Assembly (NCBI RefSeq): GCF_003269035.1
Contig: NZ_QLTK01000028.1
Span: 33,905 to 97,904, forward strand
DNA: 64,000 nt
Source of the DNA: Paraburkholderia bryophila
GTDB taxonomy: Bacteria; Pseudomonadota; Gammaproteobacteria; Burkholderiales; Burkholderiaceae
Direction: 5' to 3'
A model generated the notes under the pieces. That model searched no databases and was not told the origin of the DNA. It worked only from the letters and a program-made list of their open reading frames with translations. A program made the translations under genes and the position numbers. This document shows, in pieces, positions 27,251 to 35,432 of this stretch; within the stretch, counting starts at the first letter, position 1; each line of letters starts with the position of its first letter.

Positions 27251-27550
27251 ATGGGAATGATGAGGTTTTGCAATTTCGCGCCCGGGCTTGCCAGACCTAA
27301 GCTACGTTCGATCAGAATTAACGGTTTTGCAACCTGCTTGCGACTCGAGGAAATCTATTGGCGAATCATCGAAGAAATAGCGCGGCAGGAATCTCTGACC
27401 GTGGGAAAACTGATTTCCAAATGGGCGCTTGAAATCGATATGACGCAGGAAACGATCTGTAATTTCACCGGATTCGTCAGAATTATCTGCGTCACGCAAA
27501 TACTGCAGCAGACCTATCCGATCGATATGAAGACGATCGCGCCTAAATAA
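27251..27550 (+). CDS. RHH_4-type ribbon-helix-helix domain protein, 99 aa
   Basis: Residues about 21-90 follow the RHH_4 pattern: SIRINGFATCLRLEEIYWRI, then ARQESLTVGKLISKW and FTGFVRIICVTQIL. Such proteins are small DNA binders or regulators. It is divergent from sctC across the AT-rich promoter region, so it may regulate the secretion operon; this is inference. The start may be ATG 27251 or 27257/27260. Its lower GC content suggests a different origin from neighbours. Confidence 0.6.
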   Translation: MGMMRFCNFAPGLARPKLRSIRINGFATCLRLEEIYWRIIEEIARQESLTVGKLISKWALEIDMTQETICNFTGFVRIICVTQILQQTYPIDMKTIAPK

Positions 27551-27710
27551 TCATTCATTTAGCATAATTCAGCACCAAGGAGGTCCACCGAACCAAGCGC
27601 GCCATTCCATTCACTCATGAACACACGACAACAATCGATCACCACGCGCAATTGCTCACGCAAGAAACGCAACTGAACGGTTTAATTTCTTATCAAGGAT
27701 TTTTCTCACT

Positions 27711-28109
27711 ATGGCGAATACGATCGACAATTTCGGCAACAACATGCCGTACGATTTTGGCGATACATCGATGCCGCAGCAAACCGGCATGCAGTTCAAC
27801 GCAAAATTCAGCACCGTGCCGATGTTCCCGCCTGATAACGACGGCGGGGTCGACGGTGCAGGCGGCGCCGGCGGTGCCGGCCGCATGCGGCCGCCTTTTG
27901 CGATGCCCGACCAGAACTTCGGCGCGTCGATGCTGCAAGGCACCGGAGCGGGCGGCGGCGCCGGCGCGGCGGGGGCAGGCGGCATCATGAACATCCTCAA
28001 GTCGGTCCTGTCGACCGTGATGCAACTGGCGCCGCCGCTGCTCGGCATGGTGGGCGCGTTGCTGGGCGGAGCGGGCGCGCAAGGCGGCCAGGGGAACGGC
28101 ACCGCCTGA
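27711..28109 (+). CDS. Glycine-rich candidate secreted protein, 132 aa
   Basis: Asn- and Met-rich N-terminus without Sec signal, a Gly-rich middle (residues 47-58 and 78-90) and a hydrophobic amphipathic C-terminal segment (IMNILKSVLSTVMQLAPPLL). Cysteine-free, heat-stable-looking, Gly-rich composition is seen in harpin or translocator-type proteins, but I do not recognise the family. AAGGA lies 10 bases before the ATG. It lies in the type III locus, transcribed away from the operon. Confidence 0.55.
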   Translation: MANTIDNFGNNMPYDFGDTSMPQQTGMQFNAKFSTVPMFPPDNDGGVDGAGGAGGAGRMRPPFAMPDQNFGASMLQGTGAGGGAGAAGAGGIMNILKSVLSTVMQLAPPLLGMVGALLGGAGAQGGQGNGTA

Positions 28110-28127
28110 CGCCATTCTGAAAACCAA

Positions 28128-28158
28128 CCGGCCGCCACGTTTTTCCGCTGGCGGCCGG
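28128..28158. terminator. Strong GC hairpin after the Gly-rich gene, without a T-run
   Basis: A perfect 10-bp inverted repeat CCGGCCGCCA/TGGCGGCCGG (28128-28137, 28149-28158) with an 11-base loop. No T-run follows in either direction, so it is an imperfect terminator candidate or RNA-stabilising hairpin. Confidence 0.4.
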
Positions 28159-28221
28159 CTCCGGGGCGGCGTCGCGATACGCCGCCCCTCGCGCCTACCC
28201 CGCCTTTCCTTTCCGAACACA

Positions 28222-28833
28222 ATGAATACTCTTCGCGGGCTTGAGCCCGCCGACCGCCTGCGGCTCGATACGCTGGTTCGACGCGCCAACACGGAATGTC
28301 AGCCGGCCATGACCGATTTCATCGGCGGCGGCCATCGGCACATCAATGAAGCGCTGCGCAACGCCTTGCCGCCCGACGCCGCCGTGCAAGGGTTTATCGA
28401 CGCACTTGCGGTCATGGCGGATTACACCGTTACGTCGTACCGCGTGTCGCACATCACCCGAACCGGTCTCGCCGCGTTGCAACGCGGACACGCGCGACGG
28501 TTCGCCGATCCCGGCGCGCAATGTGCCTTCGTGTTGCCGCGCAATGCGGCCGCGTGGGCGCTGCGAACGGCGGCGGCGTCTCCGCGCGACGGCCTGTGCG
28601 AGCTGTACTCGATCTTCGACGAGTCGGTCCCGCAAAAGAATCTGTCGAGCGCTCTGCTCGCGGATCTGGTCGTCGTGCCGCCCGGCACGACGCTGTGCCT
28701 GACGGCACTGCGCTTCGTGGTCAGGGCGGGGGCCGCCAACGCCGGCCGCTCGCGCGTGGTTGCCCATTTCGCCGGCGCGGAGCCGTCGGACGCGGCGCGC
28801 TACGACCTCTTCAGCGGCGCACGACACCGCTGA
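28222..28833 (+). CDS. ADP-ribosyltransferase-fold-like protein, possible effector, 203 aa
   Basis: The segments HINEALRN, IDALA, TVTSYRVSH (residues about 39-75) and ADLVVVPPGTTLCL (about 150-163) follow the order of a bacterial ADP-ribosyltransferase exoenzyme: helix with INEALR, the Arg strand, and the strand after the catalytic Glu. The Arg (YR) is present, but I see no STS motif, and the ExE pair is replaced by ADL, so a catalytically active enzyme is doubtful. It lies next to the type III locus and its Gly-rich neighbour, hence an effector role is inferred. Confidence is low for function. Confidence 0.5.
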   Translation: MNTLRGLEPADRLRLDTLVRRANTECQPAMTDFIGGGHRHINEALRNALPPDAAVQGFIDALAVMADYTVTSYRVSHITRTGLAALQRGHARRFADPGAQCAFVLPRNAAAWALRTAAASPRDGLCELYSIFDESVPQKNLSSALLADLVVVPPGTTLCLTALRFVVRAGAANAGRSRVVAHFAGAEPSDAARYDLFSGARHR

Positions 28834-28926
28834 AGCCCGCGCGGCGCTCACCTGCAAGCGGCCGTGCGAGTCGGCGACCGGTCCGGTAAACTGCGGCGCG
28901 CCGTGCACTGATCCGGATTTCCCGAC

Positions 28927-29820
28927 TTGAACCGCTACGCCCTCTTTCTCATTACCTCGATGCTGCTGGTCGGCACCAATGTCGGCATCGGTAAATCGAT
29001 CGTCGAATTCGTTCCCGTGCCGTTGTTCGCGCTGCTGCGCTTCGTGATCGCGATGGCGGTGTTGTGGCCGTTGCTGCGGGTGGCCAAACTGCGGCAGGTC
29101 AAACGCGGTGAGTGGTTCAACCTGTTTCTGCAGGCGCTGTTCGGTACTTTCGGCTTCACGCTGTTGATGCTCGGCGGCGTGCAGCGCACCAGCGCGGTCG
29201 CCGCCGGTGTGATTACCAGCACGATTCCGGCGGTCGTGGCGCTGCTGTCGTGGCTGATTCTCAAGGAACGCCCGAACGGCCGCGCGCTTACGTCGATCGC
29301 GCTGGCGATCGCCGGCGTGATCGTGATCAATCTGGCGCACGTCGAGCGGAACGCGGGTGGCGAGACCTCGTTGAGCGGCAACCTGATGATCCTGGGCGCG
29401 GTGTGCTGCGAATCGCTCTACATCATTCTGTCGCGCCGTCTCACGCAGACCCTCGCGCCGCTCGACATCTGCGCGTACACCCATCTGTTCGGCCTGTTGC
29501 TGATGCTGCCGCTCGGCGCCGGCGCGCTCGTCGGGTTCGACTATCGCGCGGTGCCGGCGAGCGTGTTGACGCTGGTGCTGTGGTACGGGCTGTCGGCCAG
29601 CATCTTTTCGTTCTGGCTATGGATGAAGGGCATCCGCCACGTGCCGGGCAGCCTGGCGGGCGTGTTTAGCGCCGTGCTGCCGGTGGCCGCGGCGATCTAT
29701 GGCATCGCGTTTCTCGGCGAACGGCCGACGCTTGCGCACGGGATCGCGCTCGCCTGCGTCCTCACGGGGATCGCGCTCGCGAGTCTGAAGCCCGCACGGA
29801 CGTCGCCTGTGGCGTCTTGA
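28927..29820 (+). CDS. EamA/DMT family transporter, 297 aa
   Basis: Ten-helix inner-membrane transporter of the drug/metabolite superfamily with two EamA repeats. The PGSLAGVFSAVLPVAAAIYG and TSAVAAGVITSTIPAVVAL segments mark the repeat pairs. Substrate unknown. The start is TTG at 28927. It marks the return to ordinary chromosomal genes after the type III region. Confidence 0.85.
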   Translation: MNRYALFLITSMLLVGTNVGIGKSIVEFVPVPLFALLRFVIAMAVLWPLLRVAKLRQVKRGEWFNLFLQALFGTFGFTLLMLGGVQRTSAVAAGVITSTIPAVVALLSWLILKERPNGRALTSIALAIAGVIVINLAHVERNAGGETSLSGNLMILGAVCCESLYIILSRRLTQTLAPLDICAYTHLFGLLLMLPLGAGALVGFDYRAVPASVLTLVLWYGLSASIFSFWLWMKGIRHVPGSLAGVFSAVLPVAAAIYGIAFLGERPTLAHGIALACVLTGIALASLKPARTSPVAS

Positions 29821-30004
29821 TACAATAGCGCGCCCGTCGCGGACTTTTCCGGCCAGCCGTTGGCCGTTCTCCGCGCCCGCCTTGTTTGTGTCTTTGTTGC
29901 GTTTATGTCTTCGCCTCGTTTGTGTGGTCGCTCCGTGTGCCCGGCTCGCCGGCCCGGCGCATCGAGGCCGTATTCCGTCACCTGCGTTTCATCCGACTCC
30001 GCCT

Positions 30005-30613
30005 ATGTCCGCTCCGCGCCCCGATTCAGCCCGCACGCGTCGCCCCATGCGCCCGCTGCCCGCCATCATCTTCATGAGCCGCTGGCTGCAGGTGCCGCTC
30101 TACCTGGGCCTGATCGTGGCCCAGGGCGTCTACGTCGTACTGTTCCTCAAGGAAGTCTGGCATCTCGTCACGGCGTCCATGACGCTCGACGAAACCAACA
30201 TCATGCTGGTCGTGCTCGGTCTGATCGACGTGGTGATGATCTCGAACCTGCTGATCATGGTGATCATTGGCGGGTATGAAACCTTCGTGTCGCGACTCGG
30301 CGTGGAGGGTCATCCGGACGAGCCTGAATGGCTCGATCACGTGAACGCCGGCGTGCTGAAAGTCAAATTGTCGATGGCGCTGATCAGCATCTCGTCGATT
30401 CATCTGCTGAAGACCTTTATCAGCCCCGACCAGAATTCCACGCACACCATCATGTGGCAGGTGATCATCCATGTCGCCTTCCTCGTGTCCGCGCTGGTCA
30501 TGGCGGCGGTCGACCGCCTCACCACCAGCACGCACCCAAAACATTTTCAGGAACCCGCCGGTTTGCAGGCGCTGGGTTCCAACGGTTCCACTCCCCTGAA
30601 GGCGCACGACTGA
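30005..30613 (+). CDS. UPF0114 (YqhA-type) membrane protein, 202 aa
   Basis: TIGR00645/YqhA family protein of unknown function, with membrane helices (LYLGLIVAQGVYVVLFLKEV, IMLVVLGLIDVVMISNLLIM, MWQVIIHVAFLVSALVMAA). I chose the ATG at 30005 (MSAPRPD) because family members begin just before SRWLQVPLYLGL; the open frame runs back to 29882. Confidence 0.85.
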   Translation: MSAPRPDSARTRRPMRPLPAIIFMSRWLQVPLYLGLIVAQGVYVVLFLKEVWHLVTASMTLDETNIMLVVLGLIDVVMISNLLIMVIIGGYETFVSRLGVEGHPDEPEWLDHVNAGVLKVKLSMALISISSIHLLKTFISPDQNSTHTIMWQVIIHVAFLVSALVMAAVDRLTTSTHPKHFQEPAGLQALGSNGSTPLKAHD

Positions 30614-30669
30614 CCCGCACTGCCCTGCGAGTCTGACTATAAGCGCCCATTGTCCCCACTGAGCTAGCC

Positions 30670-32205
30670 ATGACCGTCATCAAACAGGAAGATCTGATTC
30701 AGAGCATTGCTGATTCGCTTCAGTACATCAGCTATTACCACCCGCTCGATTACATCCAGGCCCTGGGCCGCGCGTACGAACTCGAACAGAGCCCGGCCGC
30801 GAAAGATGCGATTGCGCAGATTCTCACCAACAGCCGCATGTGCGCCGAAGGCAAGCGCCCGATCTGCCAGGACACCGGCATCGTCACGGTGTTCGTGAAG
30901 GTCGGCATGGACGTGCGCTGGGCGAGCGAGTCCGGTTCGGCGACCATGGGTGTCACCGACATGATCAACGAAGGCGTGCGCCGCGGTTATCTGAACCCGG
31001 ACAACGTGCTGCGCGCGTCGATCGTGAGCCCGCCCGAAGGCGGCCGCAAGAACACGAAAGACAACACGCCGGCCGTGATCCACTACGAGATCGTGCCGGG
31101 CAATACCGTCGACGTGCAAGTTGCGGCCAAGGGTGGCGGCTCGGAAAACAAATCGAAGTTCGCGATGCTGAATCCGTCGGATTCGATCGTCGACTGGATT
31201 CTCAAGACCGTGCCGACCATGGGCGCGGGCTGGTGCCCGCCGGGCATGCTCGGCATCGGCATCGGCGGCACGGCTGAAAAAGCCATGGTGATGGCGAAAG
31301 AATCGCTGATGGACCCGATCGATATTCAGGACGTGATCGCCCGCGGTCCGCAGGACTGGATCGAAGAACTGCGCGTGGAACTGCACGAGAAGGTCAATGC
31401 GCTCGGCATCGGCGCGCAGGGTCTCGGCGGTCTCGCCACCGTGCTCGACGTGAAGATCATGGCCGCGCCCACGCATGCCGCGAGCAAGCCGATCGCGATC
31501 ATCCCGAACTGCGCGGCGACCCGTCACGCGCACTTCACGCTCGACGGTTCGGGCGTGGCCAAGCTCGAAGCGCCGTCGCTCGACGCATGGCCGAAAGTGC
31601 AGTGGGAACCGGACACGGAGAAGAGCCAGCGCGTCGATCTGGACACGCTCACGCCGGAGCAGGTCGCCGCGTGGACGCCGGGCCAGACGCTGCTGCTGTC
31701 GGGCAAGATGTTGACGGGCCGCGACGCCGCGCACAAGCGCATTGCCGACATGCTGGCGAAGGGCGAGAAGCTGCCGGTCGACTTCACGAACCGCGTGATT
31801 TACTACGTCGGCCCGGTCGACCCGGTACGCGACGAAGCCGTCGGACCCGCAGGCCCGACCACCGCCACGCGCATGGACAAGTTCACCGAAACCATGCTGT
31901 CGCAAACCGGCCTGATTTCGATGATCGGCAAAGCGGAGCGTGGCCCGGTGGCGATCGAGGCGATCAAGAAGCACAAGGCCGCGTATCTGATGGCCGTGGG
32001 CGGCGCGGCTTACCTCGTGTCGAAAGCGATTCGCAGCGCGAAGGTGCTGGCCTTCGAAGACCTCGGCATGGAAGCGATCTACGAGTTCGACGTGCAGGAC
32101 ATGCCGGTGACCGTCGCCGTCGATTCCAACGGCACCTCCGTGCACCAGACCGGCCCGAAGGAATGGCAAGCGAAGATCGGCAAGATTCCGGTCGCAACGG
32201 TTTGA
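30670..32205 (+). CDS. fumA: Class I fumarate hydratase, 511 aa
   Basis: Iron-sulfur fumarase interconverting fumarate and malate in the TCA cycle. The three conserved cysteine contexts for the 4Fe-4S cluster are visible: RPICQDTG (C66), GAGWCPPGMLG and IIPNCAATRH. The C-terminal half carries VGPVDPVRDEAVGPAGPTTA typical of class I enzymes. Length is normal. Followed by a strong terminator. Confidence 0.95.
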   Translation: MTVIKQEDLIQSIADSLQYISYYHPLDYIQALGRAYELEQSPAAKDAIAQILTNSRMCAEGKRPICQDTGIVTVFVKVGMDVRWASESGSATMGVTDMINEGVRRGYLNPDNVLRASIVSPPEGGRKNTKDNTPAVIHYEIVPGNTVDVQVAAKGGGSENKSKFAMLNPSDSIVDWILKTVPTMGAGWCPPGMLGIGIGGTAEKAMVMAKESLMDPIDIQDVIARGPQDWIEELRVELHEKVNALGIGAQGLGGLATVLDVKIMAAPTHAASKPIAIIPNCAATRHAHFTLDGSGVAKLEAPSLDAWPKVQWEPDTEKSQRVDLDTLTPEQVAAWTPGQTLLLSGKMLTGRDAAHKRIADMLAKGEKLPVDFTNRVIYYVGPVDPVRDEAVGPAGPTTATRMDKFTETMLSQTGLISMIGKAERGPVAIEAIKKHKAAYLMAVGGAAYLVSKAIRSAKVLAFEDLGMEAIYEFDVQDMPVTVAVDSNGTSVHQTGPKEWQAKIGKIPVATV

Positions 32206-32247
32206 ACTTGTATTGAGACAGGTTGAGTTCTTCAACCGACAAATCTC

Positions 32248-32279
32248 AAGCCGGGGTCTCATACCCCGGCTTCTTTTTT
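32248..32279 (+). terminator. Rho-independent terminator of fumarase
   Basis: AAGCCGGGGT/ACCCCGGCTT stem with loop CTCAT, followed by CTTTTTT. Confidence 0.92.
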
Positions 32280-32411
32280 GCATGAAATGAGAACGGTACT
32301 CATCACGCAAAAAACCTTCAAAATCAAGCATAAAACTGCATTTTTGCCTTGGCTTTTTGCGCTTCGCCGTTTATTGTTCTGGGAAATTCAAATCCCCTAC
32401 AAGGACATCTC

Positions 32412-32891
32412 ATGCAAGGCGACAAAAAGGTCATCGAATATCTCAACTCGCAGTTGAAGAACGAACTGACCGCGATCAACCAGTACTTCCTGCATGCGCG
32501 CATGTACAAACACTGGGGCCTCGAAAAACTCGGCAAGCATGAATACGACGAGTCGATCGGCGAGATGAAGCATGCCGACTGGTTGATCGAACGCATTTTC
32601 ATGCTCGACGGTCTGCCCAACCTGCAAGACCTGCACAAGCTGCTGATCGGCGAGGAAACCAAGGAAATTCTCGAGTGCGATCTGAAGCTCGAACAGATCT
32701 CGCAGAGCACCTGCAAAGAAGCGATCGTGTATTGCGAATCGGTTCGCGATTTCATCTCGCGCGAAATCTTCACGAAGATTCTCGACGATACGGAAGAGCA
32801 CATCGACTGGCTCGAAACGCAGATCGATCTGATCGGCAAGGTCGGTATTCAGAACTATCAGCAAACCGCCATGGGCCCGATCGGCTCCTGA
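32412..32891 (+). CDS. bfr: Bacterioferritin, 159 aa
   Basis: Heme-containing iron-storage protein forming 24-subunit shells. By residue count E18, E51, H54, E94 and H130 of the ferroxidase centre and the heme ligand M52 are present, but position 127, normally Glu (E127), is Thr in this sequence (DDTEEHIDWLE). AAGGA lies before the ATG at 32412; the frame is open back to 32349. It belongs to the iron-responsive group with bfd and ftr genes, although no clear Fur box precedes it. Confidence 0.94.
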   Translation: MQGDKKVIEYLNSQLKNELTAINQYFLHARMYKHWGLEKLGKHEYDESIGEMKHADWLIERIFMLDGLPNLQDLHKLLIGEETKEILECDLKLEQISQSTCKEAIVYCESVRDFISREIFTKILDDTEEHIDWLETQIDLIGKVGIQNYQQTAMGPIGS

Positions 32892-33047
32892 GCGAAACGA
32901 GCTGGAACACGCCGCGCGCCGGCTCATGAGAATGCGCTTTGCCTGCAGCGTTCTTCATGACCTGCGCCGCGCGGGCGATATACTTGCGCACCGCCCTGTT
33001 TTGCTGAGTTTTTGTTGACTGCTGTGCCGCGCGCGTCCTCTCCGTTT

Positions 33048-33947
33048 ATGCCTACAGAATTGCCGTCCACGAATGTTCGACCTGTTACCGCCGCTGCGGC
33101 TGCGGCTACGTCGGGCGCGCCGGTCGGCATTTTCGATTCGGGTCTGGGCGGGCTGTCGGTGTTGCGGGCGGTGCGGGCGCAACTGCCCGACGAGGCGCTC
33201 CTGTATGTGGCCGACTCGCTGTACGCCCCTTATGGCGAACGCGACGACGACTTCATCGCCGACCGCACGCTCGCCATCGGCGAATGGCTGGTCAAGCAAG
33301 GGGCGAAGGCGCTGGTGGTCGCGTGCAATACGGCGACCGCGCAATCCATCGCGCTGGTTCGCGAAAAGCTGTCCATTCCGCTAGTCGGTGTCGAACCCGG
33401 TATCAAGCCCGCCGCGCTGCAGTCGAAAACCCGCGTGGCCGGCGTGCTCGCCACACAAGTCACGTTGCGCAGCGCGCGTTTTCAGGCGCTGCTCGATCGC
33501 TACGCCTCGGATTGCCGCTTTCTCTGCCAGCCTGGCCACGGACTCGTGCAGGCGGTGGAACGCTGCGACGTCGACTCGGCGGAGTTGCGCGCGCTGCTGC
33601 GCAGCTATCTGGAACCCATGCTCGAGGCCGGCGCCGACACGCTGGTGCTCGGCTGCACCCACTACCCGTTTTTCGATGCAACGATTCGCGACCTCGTCGG
33701 CGACCGGCTGACGCTGATCGACACGAGCGTCGCCATTGCACGCCAACTCAAGCGCGTACTCGACCAGCACGGTCTGCGCGCCACGCCGGCCGACACCAAC
33801 GCCCCCGCTCTGCCCCGCTTTTATTCCACCGACGACGGCGCGCATCAGAAGCAGCTCGCCGCCACGCTGTTGCACCTCGACGCCCATGTCGAACGGGTGC
33901 TGATCCCTTCGCGCCGCACTGCCGCGCCGAACTCCCAAGCCGCATAA
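33048..33947 (+). CDS. murI: Glutamate racemase, 299 aa
   Basis: Makes D-glutamate for peptidoglycan. The aspartate/glutamate racemase motifs are clear: GIFDSGLGGLS (Asp base), VACNTATA (first catalytic Cys) and LVLGCTHYPFF (second Cys and His). Start at ATG 33048 (MPTELPS); the Ala-rich stretch at residues 14-22 is a non-conserved N-terminal extension. Confidence 0.94.
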   Translation: MPTELPSTNVRPVTAAAAAATSGAPVGIFDSGLGGLSVLRAVRAQLPDEALLYVADSLYAPYGERDDDFIADRTLAIGEWLVKQGAKALVVACNTATAQSIALVREKLSIPLVGVEPGIKPAALQSKTRVAGVLATQVTLRSARFQALLDRYASDCRFLCQPGHGLVQAVERCDVDSAELRALLRSYLEPMLEAGADTLVLGCTHYPFFDATIRDLVGDRLTLIDTSVAIARQLKRVLDQHGLRATPADTNAPALPRFYSTDDGAHQKQLAATLLHLDAHVERVLIPSRRTAAPNSQAA

Positions 33948-34143
33948 AACGGCTCCCACACGGCGCCTTCCGCGCCGCCGAGGGACTTTTTGCCTACTTT
34001 TGCGGCAGTTTTTCGCCTGATTACGCGTTTTTTGGGCTCCATGGGCCCCGCGCGCCGGATTCCGTCCTATAGACGAAACCCTTCTAAGAGTCTGGTTTTG
34101 TTACAAAAAATCATGCAGGACGCTTGCCAAACGCCCCAAACAA

Positions 34144-34162
34144 AATGATAATAATTCGCATT
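34144..34162 (+). promoter_or_regulatory. Fur-box-like site upstream of bfd
   Basis: AATGATAATAATTCGCATT is a close match by eye to Fur operators (GATAATGATAATCATTATC-like, alternating A/T hexamers). It lies 24 bases before the bfd ATG and would cover the promoter, consistent with iron-repressed expression of bfd. Confidence 0.7.
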
Positions 34163-34185
34163 AACGTTAGCTATGACGCCCTGCC

Positions 34186-34422
34186 ATGATTGTCTGTGTC
34201 TGCAAGTCTGTTTCTGACCGAAAGATCCGTGCCTCGATCGAAGACGGCATGGACTCGTTCGACGAGCTTCAGTTCGAGCTGGGCGTCGCGTCCTGCTGTG
34301 GCAAGTGCGCCGAGTCGGTGCGCGACGTCATGATGCAAAGCGGCGTGTGTGCCAGCCGTTGTGGCTTCGAGCACCATCCGCAGGCTGTCCCGTTGACGTT
34401 TTACGAGCGCAAGGCCGCCTGA
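34186..34422 (+). CDS. bfd: Bacterioferritin-associated ferredoxin, 78 aa
   Basis: A [2Fe-2S] protein that reduces the heme of bacterioferritin to release stored iron under starvation. The four cysteines are C4 and C6 (MIVCVCKSVSD) and the CCGKC pair around residue 38-40, as in Bfd. The C-terminal extension is longer than in the E. coli protein (64 aa). A Fur box precedes it, and the tonB operon follows. Confidence 0.9.
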   Translation: MIVCVCKSVSDRKIRASIEDGMDSFDELQFELGVASCCGKCAESVRDVMMQSGVCASRCGFEHHPQAVPLTFYERKAA

Positions 34423-34562
34423 GGCCGCGTTTCACGCGCGGCTCCGGCCGCGCCCACATCGCGCCCGCTCCGCTCGCTTCACGCTTTATCCCACTGCCGT
34501 CAGCAAGCCAGTATCCGTACCAGCCAGCTAGCCCCCGCTCATCCGTTGAAAAGGAGTTTGAG

Positions 34563-34625
34563 ATGGAATTGCTGATTGGTTTCGTGACTACTTTGTTCAT
34601 TTCGCTGCTGATCTTCCGAACATGA
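34563..34625 (+). CDS. 20-residue predicted membrane peptide
   Basis: The reading frame MELLIGFVTTLFISLLIFRT is one membrane helix. AAGGAG lies 7 bases before its ATG, a strong Shine-Dalgarno for such a short gene. It lies between bfd and tonB in a Fur-controlled region. Function unknown; a TonB or iron-transport accessory role is speculation. Too short for normal gene finders. Confidence 0.6.
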   Translation: MELLIGFVTTLFISLLIFRT

Positions 34626-34673
34626 CGATGTCTTGTCTGACGCGCTGTTTCGACAGCGCGCCGCCACGCTAAC

Positions 34674-35405
34674 ATGCAGGCCTCGCATACCGTTTCAGCC
34701 GGCGTCACGCCGGCGCCATCCGCCCGAATGAATTCACGCGCCCTGACCGCGATAGCCGCGGTTGCGGCGATTCACGTCGCATTGCTTGCCGTGATCCTGA
34801 CATTACGTCACGAGCCGGTCCAGCCGGTACTCGAATCGCACGTGATGACGGCGCAGTTGCTGCCGCCGGCGCCACCGGCCGCGCCGGTCGCGCTGCAATC
34901 GATCGCGCCGCCGCCGCCCAAGCCAACGCCGCCGGTTCATACCAAGCCCAAGGTCAAACCGACTCCAACGCCCAAGCCGACGCCCACGCCGTTGCCGCAA
35001 GCAGCCGCGCCGTCGCCGACAGCGATTGCGGCGCCGGATCCGACGCCGCCCGCGCCTGCTGCACCGGCCGCGCCGCCGGCCGCCGCCGCACCCGCGATCG
35101 CCCGTCAGACGATGGAGATCGCCGCGCCGAAGAACGTCTCGCATCTCGATTGCAACATCGTCCGTCCCGATTACCCGGCGTTGTCGAAGCGACGCGGCGA
35201 AACCGGTACCGTCTACGTCAATTTCGTGGTCGGTCTGAGCGGAAAAATCGAGAACATCGAACTGAAGAAAAGCAGCGGCTTCAGCCGTCTCGACGACGCT
35301 GCGGTCGACGCCATTCGCTCGAGCACGTGCAAGCCCTATCTCGAGAATGGTCAGCCGGTTCGCGCGGCGCACACCCAGCCTTACGACTTCAATCTGAACG
35401 ATTGA
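34674..35405 (+). CDS. tonB: Energy transducer TonB, 243 aa
   Basis: Couples inner-membrane proton motive force to outer-membrane receptors. One N-terminal membrane helix (AAVAAIHVALLAVILTLRH, residues about 26-44) is followed by a long Pro-Thr-Lys rich spacer (PKPTPPVHTKPKVKPTPTPK, residues about 80-140) and a TonB C-terminal domain (RGETGTVYVNFVVGLSG, SGFSRLDDAAVDAIRSSTCK). First of three genes tonB-exbB-exbD. Confidence 0.92.
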   Translation: MQASHTVSAGVTPAPSARMNSRALTAIAAVAAIHVALLAVILTLRHEPVQPVLESHVMTAQLLPPAPPAAPVALQSIAPPPPKPTPPVHTKPKVKPTPTPKPTPTPLPQAAAPSPTAIAAPDPTPPAPAAPAAPPAAAAPAIARQTMEIAAPKNVSHLDCNIVRPDYPALSKRRGETGTVYVNFVVGLSGKIENIELKKSSGFSRLDDAAVDAIRSSTCKPYLENGQPVRAAHTQPYDFNLND

Positions 35406-35432
35406 GGCAGAATTTAAAAACAAGGAATTGCA

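Noticed and set aside
27579..27676. Short frame MNTRQQ... after an AAGGAGG stretch
   Set aside because: Spacing from the Shine-Dalgarno to ATG is too long and the 19-residue peptide has no signal.
30664..32331. 555-residue minus-strand frame over fumarase
   Set aside because: Shadow of the class I fumarase gene.
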